Positions 1-7,742 of a stretch of DNA of 21,469 nt are shown here, one piece after another. The notes beneath the pieces are model-generated. The model made no database searches. It was not told where the DNA came from and saw only the letters and a list, made by a program, of their open reading frames with translations. The stretch is from positions 22,976 through 44,444 of the forward strand of contig DHPI01000004.1 in NCBI GenBank assembly GCA_002407865.1. Reading direction: 5' to 3'. This DNA is from Spirochaetia bacterium UBA5368. Lineage in GTDB: Bacteria; Spirochaetota; UBA4802; UBA5368. The translations under genes were made by a program, and so were the position numbers. Numbering within the stretch: position 1 is the first letter of the stretch; the number at the start of each line of letters is the position of its first letter.

Positions 1-1
1 C

Positions 2-397
2 GATACCTATGGCGGCATGGGGCGGCATCGCGGCGGCGCGTTTTCCGGGAAAGACCCGTCCAAGGTGGACAGGTCGGCGGCATATATGGGCCGCTATATT
101 GCGAAGAATGTCGTGGCTGCCGGGCTTGCGCACAGGTGCGAGGTTCAGGTTGCCTACGCCATCGGCGTTGCCGAGCCGGTATCGGTAATGGTCGACACCT
201 TTGGAACGGGCGTCATTCCGCAGGATGAAATCGTCAAAAGGATAAAAGGGGTTTTCAACCTCAAGCCCGCTTCGATCATCCAGACGCTCGATCTTCTGCG
301 TCCCATTTACCGGCTTACCTCGGCCTATGGTCATTTTGGCAGAAACGACCGCGAGTTTACCTGGGAATATACCGACAAAGCGGCTCAGTTGAAATAG
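2..397 (+). CDS. metK: S-adenosylmethionine synthetase, C-terminal part (5' end outside window)
   Basis: The reading frame is open from base 2 and ends with TAG at 395-397, giving about 131 residues. It makes S-adenosylmethionine from methionine and ATP in the cytoplasm. The visible part matches the C-terminal domain of MetK: it opens with DTYGG, then a glycine-rich loop and [17 protein letters not shown], followed by the [11 protein letters not shown] stretch and an ending around AYGHFGR. These are among the most conserved segments of the family (established knowledge). An ATG at 17 is internal, not a start, because family-conserved residues precede it. A strong hairpin lies 32 bp after the stop, so metK ends its transcript here. 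Confidence 0.96.
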   Translation, partial: DTYGGMGRHRGGAFSGKDPSKVDRSAAYMGRYIAKNVVAAGLAHRCEVQVAYAIGVAEPVSVMVDTFGTGVIPQDEIVKRIKGVFNLKPASIIQTLDLLRPIYRLTSAYGHFGRNDREFTWEYTDKAAQLK

Positions 398-428
398 GCG
401 ACCCTTTTTATATCCGGTTTGCCGGGAA

Positions 429-470
429 CATAAAAGCCATACGGAAACGGTCGTATGGCTTTTATGTTTT
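429..470 (+). terminator. Rho-independent-type terminator after metK
   Basis: A perfect inverted repeat with 15-bp arms, CATAAAAGCCATACG (429-443) and CGTATGGCTTTTATG (452-466), encloses an 8-nt loop and is followed by TTTT (467-470). Two further A:T pairs extend the stem. The T tract is short and the stem is AT-rich, so strength is uncertain. Because it is symmetrical it could also stop transcripts from the other strand. Confidence 0.8.
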
Positions 471-493
471 CCATCGCAGGAAAAACGGCCACC

Positions 494-521
494 TTCCGAT
501 AGTAGTACTGTAACATATAAT
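494..521 (+). promoter_or_regulatory. Candidate sigma-70 promoter for the zinc-ribbon gene
   Basis: A perfect -10 hexamer TATAAT lies at 516-521, with a weak -35 (TTCCGA, 494-499) 16 bp upstream. Transcription would start near 528, giving a leader of about 25 nt before the ATG at 553. The metK terminator just upstream supports an independent promoter here. The poor -35 keeps confidence moderate. Confidence 0.45.
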
Positions 522-552
522 TGCGATATGATACAAACCAGAGGTGGTGATT

Positions 553-693
553 ATGGTTGACAACAGAATAAAAACCTTTACCTACAGGTGTACATGCGGC
601 TATACCGTGAATGTCTATGTTGATTTTGGGAAGCCGCAGGAATTTATCGCGTGCAAAAAATGCAGAACCACGCTAAAAAGGGAAATAATGTAA
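553..693 (+). CDS. Small zinc-ribbon protein (46 aa)
   Basis: ATG at 553 to TAA at 691-693 gives a 46-residue protein. A good ribosome binding site (GAGGTGG, 541-547) sits just upstream. Two cysteine pairs, CTC near residues 17-19 and CKKC near 34-37, are spaced about 15 residues apart, as in a single zinc-ribbon knuckle. The rest is short basic and aromatic strands with no signal or membrane segment, so it should be cytoplasmic. It lies alone between the metK terminator and the outer-membrane gene cluster. The function is not recognised; small stand-alone zinc ribbons can bind nucleic acid or partner proteins, but nothing here decides that. The ribosome site and plausible promoter make it likely to be real. 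Confidence 0.7.
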   Translation: MVDNRIKTFTYRCTCGYTVNVYVDFGKPQEFIACKKCRTTLKREIM

Positions 694-772
694 TTTTTTT
701 GTACTCGGCGTTAATCTCGGCATCGTCTGCCGCGTGTGTTACACGGGAATAATCCTCACAGGAGTTGTCATA

Positions 773-2248
773 ATGCGACGTAAAGCGATCTGTTTCGCCT
801 GTGCCATGGTCTTTTTCTTCAGCGTGAAAGTTCTGGCTTGGGCGCAGGAGCGGCTGCCCGTACCGCCCGTGGAAGACGTGACCGACGATATCCCCGAAAA
901 CGCCGCGCAGGCCGAAAAGGCGAAAAGCGTCAACATCGATATGCAGCTCGTGTATGGACAGTATAACAATATGTTCTCCACAATCAATCTGTCGCAGGAG
1001 CAGAAGAATTCCGCATATCTTCTAAGCTCGTACTTCAAGCGCTCCAACGATTTCGGATACAAGGACACGACATATAAAAACACAAGCTATTATGAAAACA
1101 GGATAGGCTATACCGGCAACCACAATATTACCGAAACGTGGAAAACAATACTCGACGTCGACGTATATAACGATTCAAGGGGTATGTTCAACAATCCCGT
1201 CTACAGCCGCGAGGAAAAAGACAAGGTGAGGCTCTCGCTGAAAAACGTGTCGAAACTGACAAGCTCGTTCGAGGGATATTTCATCGTTGGGGGATCGATA
1301 TACACGCACCGCCTTCAGGCGGTTCTGCCCGAAGATCAGCACAAAAGCGTGGTGGACCAGGCGAGGCTGGATGTGGGCGGCGAATATATCTGGTCGGCGT
1401 CGAACCGCGTGCGCGCCTCCGCGCAGTCGGGATTTTACAGCTACCAGGATTCTCCGGGCGACCGTTACGTAAGCGCCGAAGTGATCGACGATTTCAACCT
1501 GACGCGCATGTTCGGCATCAGCTTCGGGGCCAACTTCGATTACAATCGTGACGCCGCCGTGCTGGCCTCCCCGATTGTGTCGCTTACCGTCAAGGGGCTT
1601 GAGTACGCGACTGTGACGCTGATGTACCGGTACGATCTGCAGCCGTTCAAGCCCGACGAATACTATCTCGAGCAGAAATACATAAGTCCCGGTTTAGATC
1701 TCCCCCCCGCGCGTGTGCACCAGGGAAATGCGCACCTCGATGTGCGGATCAACAGCGCCGTATCGATAAAGGGCGATGTGATGTGTCAGAAGAGCAATAA
1801 CTTTTACAATTACGCGCCGACTGCCGACAGGGTGCTCGTTGCGCGGGCAATACCCGTGACATATTACACCACGAAACTTGAATCGAACTTTATTCTTTAT
1901 AAAAAAATTCTGGAGATGGCGTTCGGTTTTGAGTTTAATCACTTTGATGCGGCTGAAAACATAACGTACCGGCCGCAGATGAGTTTCTCCAACACGGTGT
2001 TGTACAGCGGAAAAAAATGGCGCTTCGAGTGGTCGAACAAGCTGACCGGCAAGGTGTACGTTGACCCTGAGACCGACAGGCGGCTGAACGGCGCGGTGAT
2101 CGGATATTTCGGCGTGCAGCGAATGATGATGGAGAGTTTTTACGCGTATATACGCGTTGAAAATATTTATAACAACAAGTACAATCTCAGGGAAGGGTAT
2201 CCCGAAGCGGGAATCACCTTCCAGGGGGGATTGCGTATTCTTATATAG
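773..2248 (+). CDS. TonB-receptor-like outer-membrane beta-barrel protein without a plug
   Basis: The 491-residue product starts at ATG 773, chosen over an in-frame ATG at 734 because AGGAG (760-764) precedes it and it begins a clean signal peptide with cleavage after AWA (about residue 24). A short acidic, proline-containing linker follows, then alternating hydrophobic and polar strands to the end. The C-terminus (RVENIYNNKY, then a GYPEAG turn and a last strand ending in LRILI) closely resembles the closing strands of TonB-dependent receptors. At 491 residues it is shorter than usual receptors, and I see neither a plug domain nor a TonB box. exbB and exbD follow within 60 bp. Inferred role: outer-membrane channel, assembly partner or anchor linked to the ExbBD motor; substrate unknown. 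A non-receptor porin is the alternative. Confidence 0.72.
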   Translation: MRRKAICFACAMVFFFSVKVLAWAQERLPVPPVEDVTDDIPENAAQAEKAKSVNIDMQLVYGQYNNMFSTINLSQEQKNSAYLLSSYFKRSNDFGYKDTTYKNTSYYENRIGYTGNHNITETWKTILDVDVYNDSRGMFNNPVYSREEKDKVRLSLKNVSKLTSSFEGYFIVGGSIYTHRLQAVLPEDQHKSVVDQARLDVGGEYIWSASNRVRASAQSGFYSYQDSPGDRYVSAEVIDDFNLTRMFGISFGANFDYNRDAAVLASPIVSLTVKGLEYATVTLMYRYDLQPFKPDEYYLEQKYISPGLDLPPARVHQGNAHLDVRINSAVSIKGDVMCQKSNNFYNYAPTADRVLVARAIPVTYYTTKLESNFILYKKILEMAFGFEFNHFDAAENITYRPQMSFSNTVLYSGKKWRFEWSNKLTGKVYVDPETDRRLNGAVIGYFGVQRMMMESFYAYIRVENIYNNKYNLREGYPEAGITFQGGLRILI

Positions 2249-2252
2249 CGGC

Positions 2253-2276
2253 GGCCCATTCGTCGTAATGCGGGCC
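2253..2276 (+). other. Intergenic hairpin between barrel gene and exbB
   Basis: GGCCC (2253-2257) pairs with GGGCC (2272-2276), extended by ATT/AAT with a small bulge. It lies in the 59-bp gap between the barrel gene and exbB and has no T tract. It could adjust relative expression or protect an mRNA end; it does not look like a terminator. Confidence 0.35.
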
Positions 2277-2307
2277 GTGCAACATGTCTGATCAGGGGAT
2301 AGTGTGA

Positions 2308-2922
2308 ATGAGCGATACCGTCTACATATCATTATTTGATGCGGTGCCCACATGGGTCATGCTTGTGCCGATTTTTATCTGTTCGATACTTGCGGTCGCC
2401 GTTATTATCGAGCGTCTGGTGTTTTACAGAAAAATAGACTGCGATTACCGGCCCATCGTAAAGCGCAGTTCGGAATATATACAGGGAGGCGCGTCCGATG
2501 ATGTGAAAACCCTGTGCGCGGGCTATTCGGGTCCTATCGTCAATTTAATCGAGCGTCTTGTGGAGGGCCGCATCGCCGGCGCTGTCGACAGCCTTATGGT
2601 GCAAGACCTCTCGCGCAGCGCGATACGGAAGATAGAAAAGTATATCGGTCTGATGTCGACGGTTGCGACCGTGTCCCCCATGTTCGGGCTTTTCGGAACC
2701 GTCACGGGCATGATGAAATCGTTCAGCGCGCTTACGAAGGCTGGGCAGTACGCGCACGATCTGCTTGCGCGGGGCATCGCAGAGGCGCTTGTTACCACCG
2801 CGTTAGGGTTGATGGTGGCCATACCCGCGTGGATATTTTACAACTACATGGTGACACGGGTGGATGGTTTCATCAAAGAGGTCGAGTATGTCGCCAACAG
2901 CCTCGCGGGGCCGGAGCTATAG
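2308..2922 (+). CDS. exbB: MotA/TolQ/ExbB-family proton channel
   Basis: This 204-residue inner-membrane protein belongs to the family that, with ExbD/TolR, converts proton motive force into mechanical work on the outer membrane. Three membrane segments fit the family topology: near residues 11-32 (ending IIERLVFY), 112-140 (a GLMSTVATVSPMFGLFGTV stretch) and 160-185 (ALGLMVAIPAWIFYNY). The GLFGTVTGM motif is the conserved channel helix. ATG 2308 follows GGGG (2295-2298) at 9 nt. exbD starts 10 bp after the stop. No TonB, TolA or Pal gene is visible in the window, so ExbB and TolQ identities cannot be separated. The product should act with the neighbouring ExbD. Confidence 0.9.
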   Translation: MSDTVYISLFDAVPTWVMLVPIFICSILAVAVIIERLVFYRKIDCDYRPIVKRSSEYIQGGASDDVKTLCAGYSGPIVNLIERLVEGRIAGAVDSLMVQDLSRSAIRKIEKYIGLMSTVATVSPMFGLFGTVTGMMKSFSALTKAGQYAHDLLARGIAEALVTTALGLMVAIPAWIFYNYMVTRVDGFIKEVEYVANSLAGPEL

Positions 2923-2932
2923 ACGGGCCATT

Positions 2933-3340
2933 ATGCCATTCATATTTAAAAGCAGATACCAGCACAAGGCGTTTATCGACATTACGCCCCTGATAGACCT
3001 GTCGTTTAATCTCATATTGTTTTTTATGGTGTCGTACAGCATGGGGACTATTTCTTCCATCATGGTGCACCTGCCGGGGGCGGCGCAGGCAGGAAGCTAC
3101 AGGGGGAGCGATGTTGTCATCACCGTGACCGAAAAAAACGAGATATACGTCAATGATGTTCAATACGACATGCCCAGCCTGGCCGCTGAGATGAAAAAAC
3201 GTAAGGCGTCGATGAAAGACGGAGTCGTCGTCATCCGCGGCGATAAAAAAAGCAATTACGAAACAATCGTGAAGGTGATGGATGTGCTGAACCAGGCTGG
3301 GATTCCGAAGTTCACGCTTGCCGCGGTGAAGACGCAATGA
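2933..3340 (+). CDS. exbD: ExbD/TolR-family biopolymer transport protein
   Basis: The 135-residue product has a short cytoplasmic N-terminus, a single membrane helix and a periplasmic domain, the standard ExbD layout. The helix begins IDITPLIDLSFNLILFF; its aspartate in the PLID position matches the proton-carrying aspartate of ExbD/TolR (established knowledge). The periplasmic part contains the usual ITVTEKNEIYVND strand pattern and the RGDKKSNYETIVKVMDVLNQAG segment equivalent to the family's GD...Y..v..vmd motif. ATG 2933 is chosen over an in-frame ATG at 2864, which would overlap exbB and add a non-family extension. It lies 10 bp downstream of exbB, so the pair is probably co-translated. 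Confidence 0.9.
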   Translation: MPFIFKSRYQHKAFIDITPLIDLSFNLILFFMVSYSMGTISSIMVHLPGAAQAGSYRGSDVVITVTEKNEIYVNDVQYDMPSLAAEMKKRKASMKDGVVVIRGDKKSNYETIVKVMDVLNQAGIPKFTLAAVKTQ

Positions 3341-3358
3341 GCGGCCGGCCTTATTTTC

Positions 3359-3387
3359 TTGACATTCTATGGATGAAAATGTAAAGA
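3359..3387 (+). promoter_or_regulatory. Promoter upstream of bamA
   Basis: A perfect -35 TTGACA (3359-3364) is separated by 17 bp from TAAAGA (3382-3387), a 3-of-6 match to the -10 consensus. The predicted start near 3394 leaves a leader of about 43 nt before the bamA ATG. It would let bamA and the genes after it be expressed apart from the barrel-exbB-exbD genes. Confidence 0.5.
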
Positions 3388-3436
3388 GAGTATCTTTTGC
3401 GCATAATCGATCAATAAAAAGGGTTCATACACTCGG

Positions 3437-5974
3437 ATGAAAAAGGCAATAATTGGCATTACGACTTTCGGTATCATCGCGGCAACCCTCTTTTCAGTAT
3501 TTCACTGGGTGTATTCGCAGCCATCCCGATACGAAGGCAAAATAGTAAGAAAAATTGAATTTACAGGATTGAAGCATGTCGATGAAGGCGACCTCCTTGA
3601 TGTGATGGTCACCGAGGTCGGATTTCCCCTGAAGGGCGCCGAGATACGCAATGATATAAAAGCGATATTCAAGAAAGGGCAGTTTGAGAATGTCCAGGTG
3701 GAAATCGAGGAATACGACGATGGCGTCAGGGTGCGGTTTGTGTGCCATGAGCGCCCTGTCGTAAAAAAGATCGTGTTCAAAGGGGTGGATAAGCTTTACG
3801 ACACCGAATTGCTGGAGGTTCTGCTTATCAAGGAAGACGAGCCCCTGCGCATCGACAGGATCGAAAAGAGCATCAAGGAGTTGAAAAAGAAGTACGATGA
3901 CGAAGGGCTTTTCAACGCGCGAATAAAATACGATATAAAAAAATACAAGGACGATCCCAGCGCGGCCGAACTCGTGTTTATCATCGACGAGGGCGAGGAA
4001 ATAAAGGTCGAGAAGATCGCCATTCTCGGGGCGCACAAAATTCCGGCGAGCAAGCTCCTTAAAACCATGGAGACGGAGGAGGATGGCCTTTTCAGGGATG
4101 GTGATTTTAAAAAGGACACCTATGAACAGGACAAGGGCAAGATAGTCGCGTATTACAGGGAGAACGGCTATCTCGATGCGCAGATTGTCGAGGATAGCGT
4201 TGAATACGAATGGAAAAATCCCGAGAAAAAGGACACGAGAACGATTTTCATTGTCATCAAGGTGAGCGAGGGCGAGCGCTATTATTTCGACAGATATTCC
4301 GTTGCCGGCAATAAGGTAATCGAGAGCAAGGTGATCGAGTCGCAGTTCGAGCTTACGAAGAAGGGCGAGATCTTTAACGATACGAAATTTCAAAAAGACC
4401 GGCAGATGATAAGCTTCAATTACGCGTCGCTGGGATATATTTTCGCGCGCGTGGTGCCGAAACGCACGGTCGAGGAAAGGCCCGTTGAAACGGACGGGAT
4501 AAAGGAGATGCGCAAGTTTGTCCGGATTGATTTCGAGATTGAAGAGGGCGGCAAGGCGTATATCGAAAACATAATAGTCAAGGGCAACAAGAAAACGAAA
4601 GACAAGGTTATACGACGCGAACTGGTGGTCAAAGAGGGCGAACTCTTTAACTCGGTGAAGATGCAGCTCTCGCGGGAGCGCGTGTTCAACCTCGGCTTTT
4701 TCAAACAGGTTAACTTCGATGTTCGGCCGGGGTCGCGTGAAGGCTATATGAACCTTATTGTCGACGTCGAGGAGCAGCCCACTGGAACGATATCGCTGGG
4801 CGGCGGCTACGGCACGACATCGGGTTTCTCTATATTCGCGGATGTCGGTGAAAACAATCTACTTGGCAACGGGCAGCGTGTCGGCGTCAGGTTCGAGTAC
4901 GGGCCTCTCCGCAGTTCGATCACGCTTTCGTTCAACGAGCCGTGGCTGTACGATTATCCGATCGGTTTCAGCGCGTCTCTTTTTTATGTGCTGAATACGC
5001 TTTCGACCACATCAATTTTCCCGGAGCGAAACGATGACGCTAAATACGAGAAGCAGTCGTTCGGCTACAGCCTTGGATTGAGTTACCGGTTCTGGTATTA
5101 TTACGGGCTGGGCGTCATCTGGTCGCATTCATTTAAAAGCGTGCTGAATCCTTCGGGTAACAGCAGTGACGAGGTGTTTCTCGAGGAAGCGATCGGCGTT
5201 CAGCAGAAACGAACGCTGACATGGTACACATACCGGGATTCCAAAGACAACTATATGAATCCCACGAAGGGTTCGCGAATCGAATTTTCAGTGGCGTTTA
5301 CCGGCGGCGATGTGCTGCGCGGCGATGATCATTTTATTAAATACTCGCCCGATGTTTTCGTGTATTATTCGCCGTTTCACCTGCCGTTCCTGAAGACGCA
5401 TCCCTGTGTTATCGAATTGCGCGGCAATGCGAGTTTCCTTACGCCGCCGTTCAACCGGAGCAGCGTCGAACGCTTCCAGTCGCGCAGCAAGAACGAGTGG
5501 GTTGAATCGGAGGACCGGCTGTATCTCGGCGGGCCTGAAACCCTCCGGGGATGGGAGTATTACGATACCATGTTTCCCGAATCGTGGCGCATCGGCCTCT
5601 TTCACCGGATTCTGTACGGTGCCGAGTTCAGAATTCCGGTGCATCCGCAGATGCTGTGGATCGCATTCTTCTTCGACGCGGGATCGCTGTGGAGCGACTC
5701 GTTCTGGGAGAAAAATTTCAGTGACAGCACCATGCAGTTAATCAATACCGACAAGCAGAACCGGGAGCTTTACAATATCACGGACTTCTTTAACGCGGAT
5801 TTAATGTACTATTTTAAATATTCGTGGGGCTTCGGATTCAAGATTCAGATACCGATGATGCCGCTCCGGTTCTGGTTCGGGCGTAAAATGGCCTGGGTTG
5901 GCAAGGATAACGGATACTTCAAGAATATCAGCGGGCTTACATTCCAGTTCGGTATCGGGGATATGCGATTTTAA
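3437..5974 (+). CDS. bamA: Outer-membrane protein assembly factor BamA
   Basis: The 845-residue product is the central subunit of the machine that folds beta-barrel proteins into the outer membrane. After an N-terminal signal region (about 1-28) there are five POTRA repeats, near residues 36-106, 108-186, 189-278, 281-371 and 374-447, each with the typical strand-helix-helix-strand pattern and I.F.G / V.GN phrases. The C-terminal barrel starts near 450 (SLGGGYGTTSGFS, NLLGNGQ) and includes LYLGGPETLRGW around 695-706, the counterpart of the conserved RGF/Y loop. It ends in the aromatic FGIGDMRF, a barrel C-terminal signature. ATG 3437 follows a weak AAAGGG site. A promoter lies upstream and the Skp-like gene follows by 18 bp, an arrangement common to BamA-Skp loci. 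Confidence 0.96.
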   Translation: MKKAIIGITTFGIIAATLFSVFHWVYSQPSRYEGKIVRKIEFTGLKHVDEGDLLDVMVTEVGFPLKGAEIRNDIKAIFKKGQFENVQVEIEEYDDGVRVRFVCHERPVVKKIVFKGVDKLYDTELLEVLLIKEDEPLRIDRIEKSIKELKKKYDDEGLFNARIKYDIKKYKDDPSAAELVFIIDEGEEIKVEKIAILGAHKIPASKLLKTMETEEDGLFRDGDFKKDTYEQDKGKIVAYYRENGYLDAQIVEDSVEYEWKNPEKKDTRTIFIVIKVSEGERYYFDRYSVAGNKVIESKVIESQFELTKKGEIFNDTKFQKDRQMISFNYASLGYIFARVVPKRTVEERPVETDGIKEMRKFVRIDFEIEEGGKAYIENIIVKGNKKTKDKVIRRELVVKEGELFNSVKMQLSRERVFNLGFFKQVNFDVRPGSREGYMNLIVDVEEQPTGTISLGGGYGTTSGFSIFADVGENNLLGNGQRVGVRFEYGPLRSSITLSFNEPWLYDYPIGFSASLFYVLNTLSTTSIFPERNDDAKYEKQSFGYSLGLSYRFWYYYGLGVIWSHSFKSVLNPSGNSSDEVFLEEAIGVQQKRTLTWYTYRDSKDNYMNPTKGSRIEFSVAFTGGDVLRGDDHFIKYSPDVFVYYSPFHLPFLKTHPCVIELRGNASFLTPPFNRSSVERFQSRSKNEWVESEDRLYLGGPETLRGWEYYDTMFPESWRIGLFHRILYGAEFRIPVHPQMLWIAFFFDAGSLWSDSFWEKNFSDSTMQLINTDKQNRELYNITDFFNADLMYYFKYSWGFGFKIQIPMMPLRFWFGRKMAWVGKDNGYFKNISGLTFQFGIGDMRF

Positions 5975-5992
5975 AGTGTACGGAGAAAAACC

Positions 5993-6532
5993 GTGCGTGT
6001 AATATCCGCTGATCGAAAGCGGCCGGATAACGGCTCTCGCTCCCGCGCCGCGGTGCTGGCCTTCGCGCTCCTTGCGGCGGCGTGCGGCACGGTTCCCGCG
6101 ATTCAGGGAACGGATACCCCGCGGGAATTGCGCTGTGTCAACATGAGCCTGGTGTTCGAATATATGGTGCGCAGCGACCCTGATGCGCTTGGCGTTCGGA
6201 ACCGCAGGTGCGAGGTGATGTCTTCCATTGAGGCGGTTGAAAAGAAGATTGCCGCCGCGCCCGACGAACAGGCGCGGAAGGCGCTTTCCGCGGAGCTGGC
6301 CGGGTACAGGGCCGAAAGGGATGGCCTGCGGGCAACAGAAGAATTTCACAAACAGCGTATTCTGAATGAAATAAACACGGCCCTGCAGACCGTTGCTGCG
6401 CGTATGCAGCTCGATTACGTATTCGATGCCGGCAACGGGCCTGTGTATTACAAAAAGGAATACGATATCACCGAGAATGTGCTGCGGGAAATAAGCGCGC
6501 AAAAAAAACGCAATGCGCCTGTCACACGATGA
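5993..6532 (+). CDS. Skp/OmpH-family periplasmic chaperone-like protein, possibly lipidated
   Basis: The GTG start at 5993 follows GGAG (5982-5985) and gives 179 residues. The N-terminus is basic, then hydrophobic, ending LLAAAC with the cysteine at about residue 31, which could be a lipoprotein site in place of ordinary cleavage. The mature part resembles OmpH/Skp: a short strand containing CVNMSLVFEY, a long charged helical hairpin (about residues 66-130) rich in Glu, Lys and Ala, and a closing strand segment around QLDYVFDAGNG, the place where family members have the D.VF......V..D pattern. The position right after bamA fits a chaperone delivering outer-membrane proteins. Membrane anchoring, if real, is unusual for classical soluble Skp. 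Confidence 0.8.
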   Translation: MRVISADRKRPDNGSRSRAAVLAFALLAAACGTVPAIQGTDTPRELRCVNMSLVFEYMVRSDPDALGVRNRRCEVMSSIEAVEKKIAAAPDEQARKALSAELAGYRAERDGLRATEEFHKQRILNEINTALQTVAARMQLDYVFDAGNGPVYYKKEYDITENVLREISAQKKRNAPVTR

Positions 6533-6601
6533 CCTGTGCCGGCGTCTTGCGCCGGGGACATGCGATTATTGCACTATGAAATCAATTATCAGGAAATATT
6601 A

Positions 6602-7297
6602 ATGCGTGTGATAAAGCTGAGGATTTCTGCCGTTGTTTTTGCAATTGCAGCGCTTGCCGCAGCGCTGCCGGCGGCGTGCGGTGGTGATAGCCGGCAGACG
6701 GAGGTGCGGCGCGCCTTTGAAACGTTCAGTGGCGGCCATGTGGTGTACGTCAGCAAGCGGGACATGCGGCTGTACGTGTACAACAGGCAGGGGGACATCG
6801 TTGCCGATTATAAAATTGCGGCAGGAATGAATTCGGATAAAAAGAGCAAGCTGTACGCGGGCGACAACCGTACCCCCGAAGGCGTGTACCGCATTATTGA
6901 AATATGGAGCATGGACGCGCAGAAAAATACGCCGGCGTACAAGAAGCTTATGAAATATAATCAAGTGTATTTCCGCGCCCGCGACGGGCATTACCGGTTT
7001 GGAAGGCCCGATGCCGATCTTGGCGACAACGCATACGGGCCCAGGTTTTACCTGCTTGATTATCCCACAAAAGAGGATGTGATGCGGTACGAACGGGCGG
7101 TCGCGGAGGGCGAGGTGCCGGTGGTCCGCGGCAACGTCGCGCCGATAGGATGGGGGATCGCGATCCATGGCAACAACGATGAAGCGTCTATCGGCCATCT
7201 GTCGTCGAGTGGCTGCATCAGGATGTATAACAACGATATTATTGATCTTGAAAAATATATCCGAATCAAGACCCCGGTAATAATTTCAGGCCGATAG
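6602..7297 (+). CDS. L,D-transpeptidase (YkuD domain), exported or lipoprotein
   Basis: The 231-residue product starts at ATG 6602, preceded by AGGAAA; an ATG at 6536 in the same frame lacks a binding site and would spoil the signal peptide. A hydrophobic signal ends LPAAC with the cysteine near residue 26, a probable lipid attachment site. The YkuD domain follows: VVYVSKRDMRLYVY near 47-60, TPEGVYRI near 91-98, and the catalytic region with HGNN at about 189 and SSSGCIRM with the nucleophilic cysteine near 205. Enzymes of this family make 3-3 peptidoglycan cross-links or attach proteins to the wall; some are hydrolases. The gene lies between the Skp-like gene and yajC. Confidence 0.9.
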   Translation: MRVIKLRISAVVFAIAALAAALPAACGGDSRQTEVRRAFETFSGGHVVYVSKRDMRLYVYNRQGDIVADYKIAAGMNSDKKSKLYAGDNRTPEGVYRIIEIWSMDAQKNTPAYKKLMKYNQVYFRARDGHYRFGRPDADLGDNAYGPRFYLLDYPTKEDVMRYERAVAEGEVPVVRGNVAPIGWGIAIHGNNDEASIGHLSSSGCIRMYNNDIIDLEKYIRIKTPVIISGR

Positions 7298-7308
7298 CGA
7301 TTAAAGGG

Positions 7309-7340
7309 TTGACATTATTTTTTTGATGTACCAGTGTGAT
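7309..7340 (+). promoter_or_regulatory. Possible promoter upstream of yajC
   Basis: A perfect -35 TTGACA (7309-7314) lies just after the L,D-transpeptidase stop. The best -10 is TGTGAT (7335-7340) at a long 20-bp spacing; no better hexamer is found at 17 bp. If used, the leader to the yajC TTG start would be about 55 nt. Confidence 0.35.
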
Positions 7341-7401
7341 TCCGTTTTCTGAGACACTGACCGTGTTACCCGTAATCCTACATGCGACAATGGAGGCAAA
7401 A

Positions 7402-7719
7402 TTGTTTACTTTAGTATCTCAGGCGTATGCCCAGACCGCAGGCGCCGGCAACAGCGCGACTTCCTCATGGATGAGCTTTATTCCGATCATACTGATGATC
7501 GTTATATTTTATTTTCTGCTGATACGTCCCTCGCAGAAGAAAGAAAAAGAAAGAAAAAAGATGATCGACGCGATTCAGAAAGGAGACAAGGTGCTGACCA
7601 TCGGCGGCATGTACGGTACCGTTGTGAACATTAAAGACGGAAATACCATTGTGCTCAAGATTGGCGATTCAACAAAGGTCGAAATCGTCAAATCGGCGAT
7701 ACAGGCGAAGATTTCTTGA
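7402..7719 (+). CDS. yajC: Preprotein translocase subunit YajC (TTG start)
   Basis: The 105-residue product is a small inner-membrane partner of the SecDF complex. The frame is open upstream to a GTG at 7336 and an ATG at 7390, but GGAGG (7392-7396) overlaps that ATG and sits 5 nt before TTG at 7402, so TTG is the most likely start. It gives the standard YajC architecture: a short N-terminus, one membrane helix (about residues 26-42, IPIILMIVIFYFLLI) followed by RPSQKKEKERKKM, then the GDKVLTIGGMYGTVVNI core. The helix plus RPxxKKxK is diagnostic of the family. It lies upstream of secD with one unknown gene between them; in many bacteria yajC and secD are adjacent. Confidence 0.93.
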   Translation: MFTLVSQAYAQTAGAGNSATSSWMSFIPIILMIVIFYFLLIRPSQKKEKERKKMIDAIQKGDKVLTIGGMYGTVVNIKDGNTIVLKIGDSTKVEIVKSAIQAKIS

Positions 7720-7742
7720 TACTGCGCCGCGATCACTATGAT

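Noticed and set aside
2253..2276. Hairpin between the barrel gene and exbB as a terminator
   Set aside because: There is no T tract and exbB follows closely, so it is kept only as an intergenic hairpin.
1694..2353. Antisense open frame (219 codons) across the barrel gene and exbB start
   Set aside because: No binding site and no domain pattern; it runs through two genes that are well supported on the other strand.
3494..4393. Long antisense open frame (299 codons) across bamA
   Set aside because: It has no ribosome site and no recognisable family, and is fully covered by the conserved POTRA-coding strand; its composition is that of a codon-bias shadow.
7155..7166. 12-bp palindrome GGATCGCGATCC inside the L,D-transpeptidase gene
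   Set aside because: Palindromes of this length are expected several times by chance in 21 kb.
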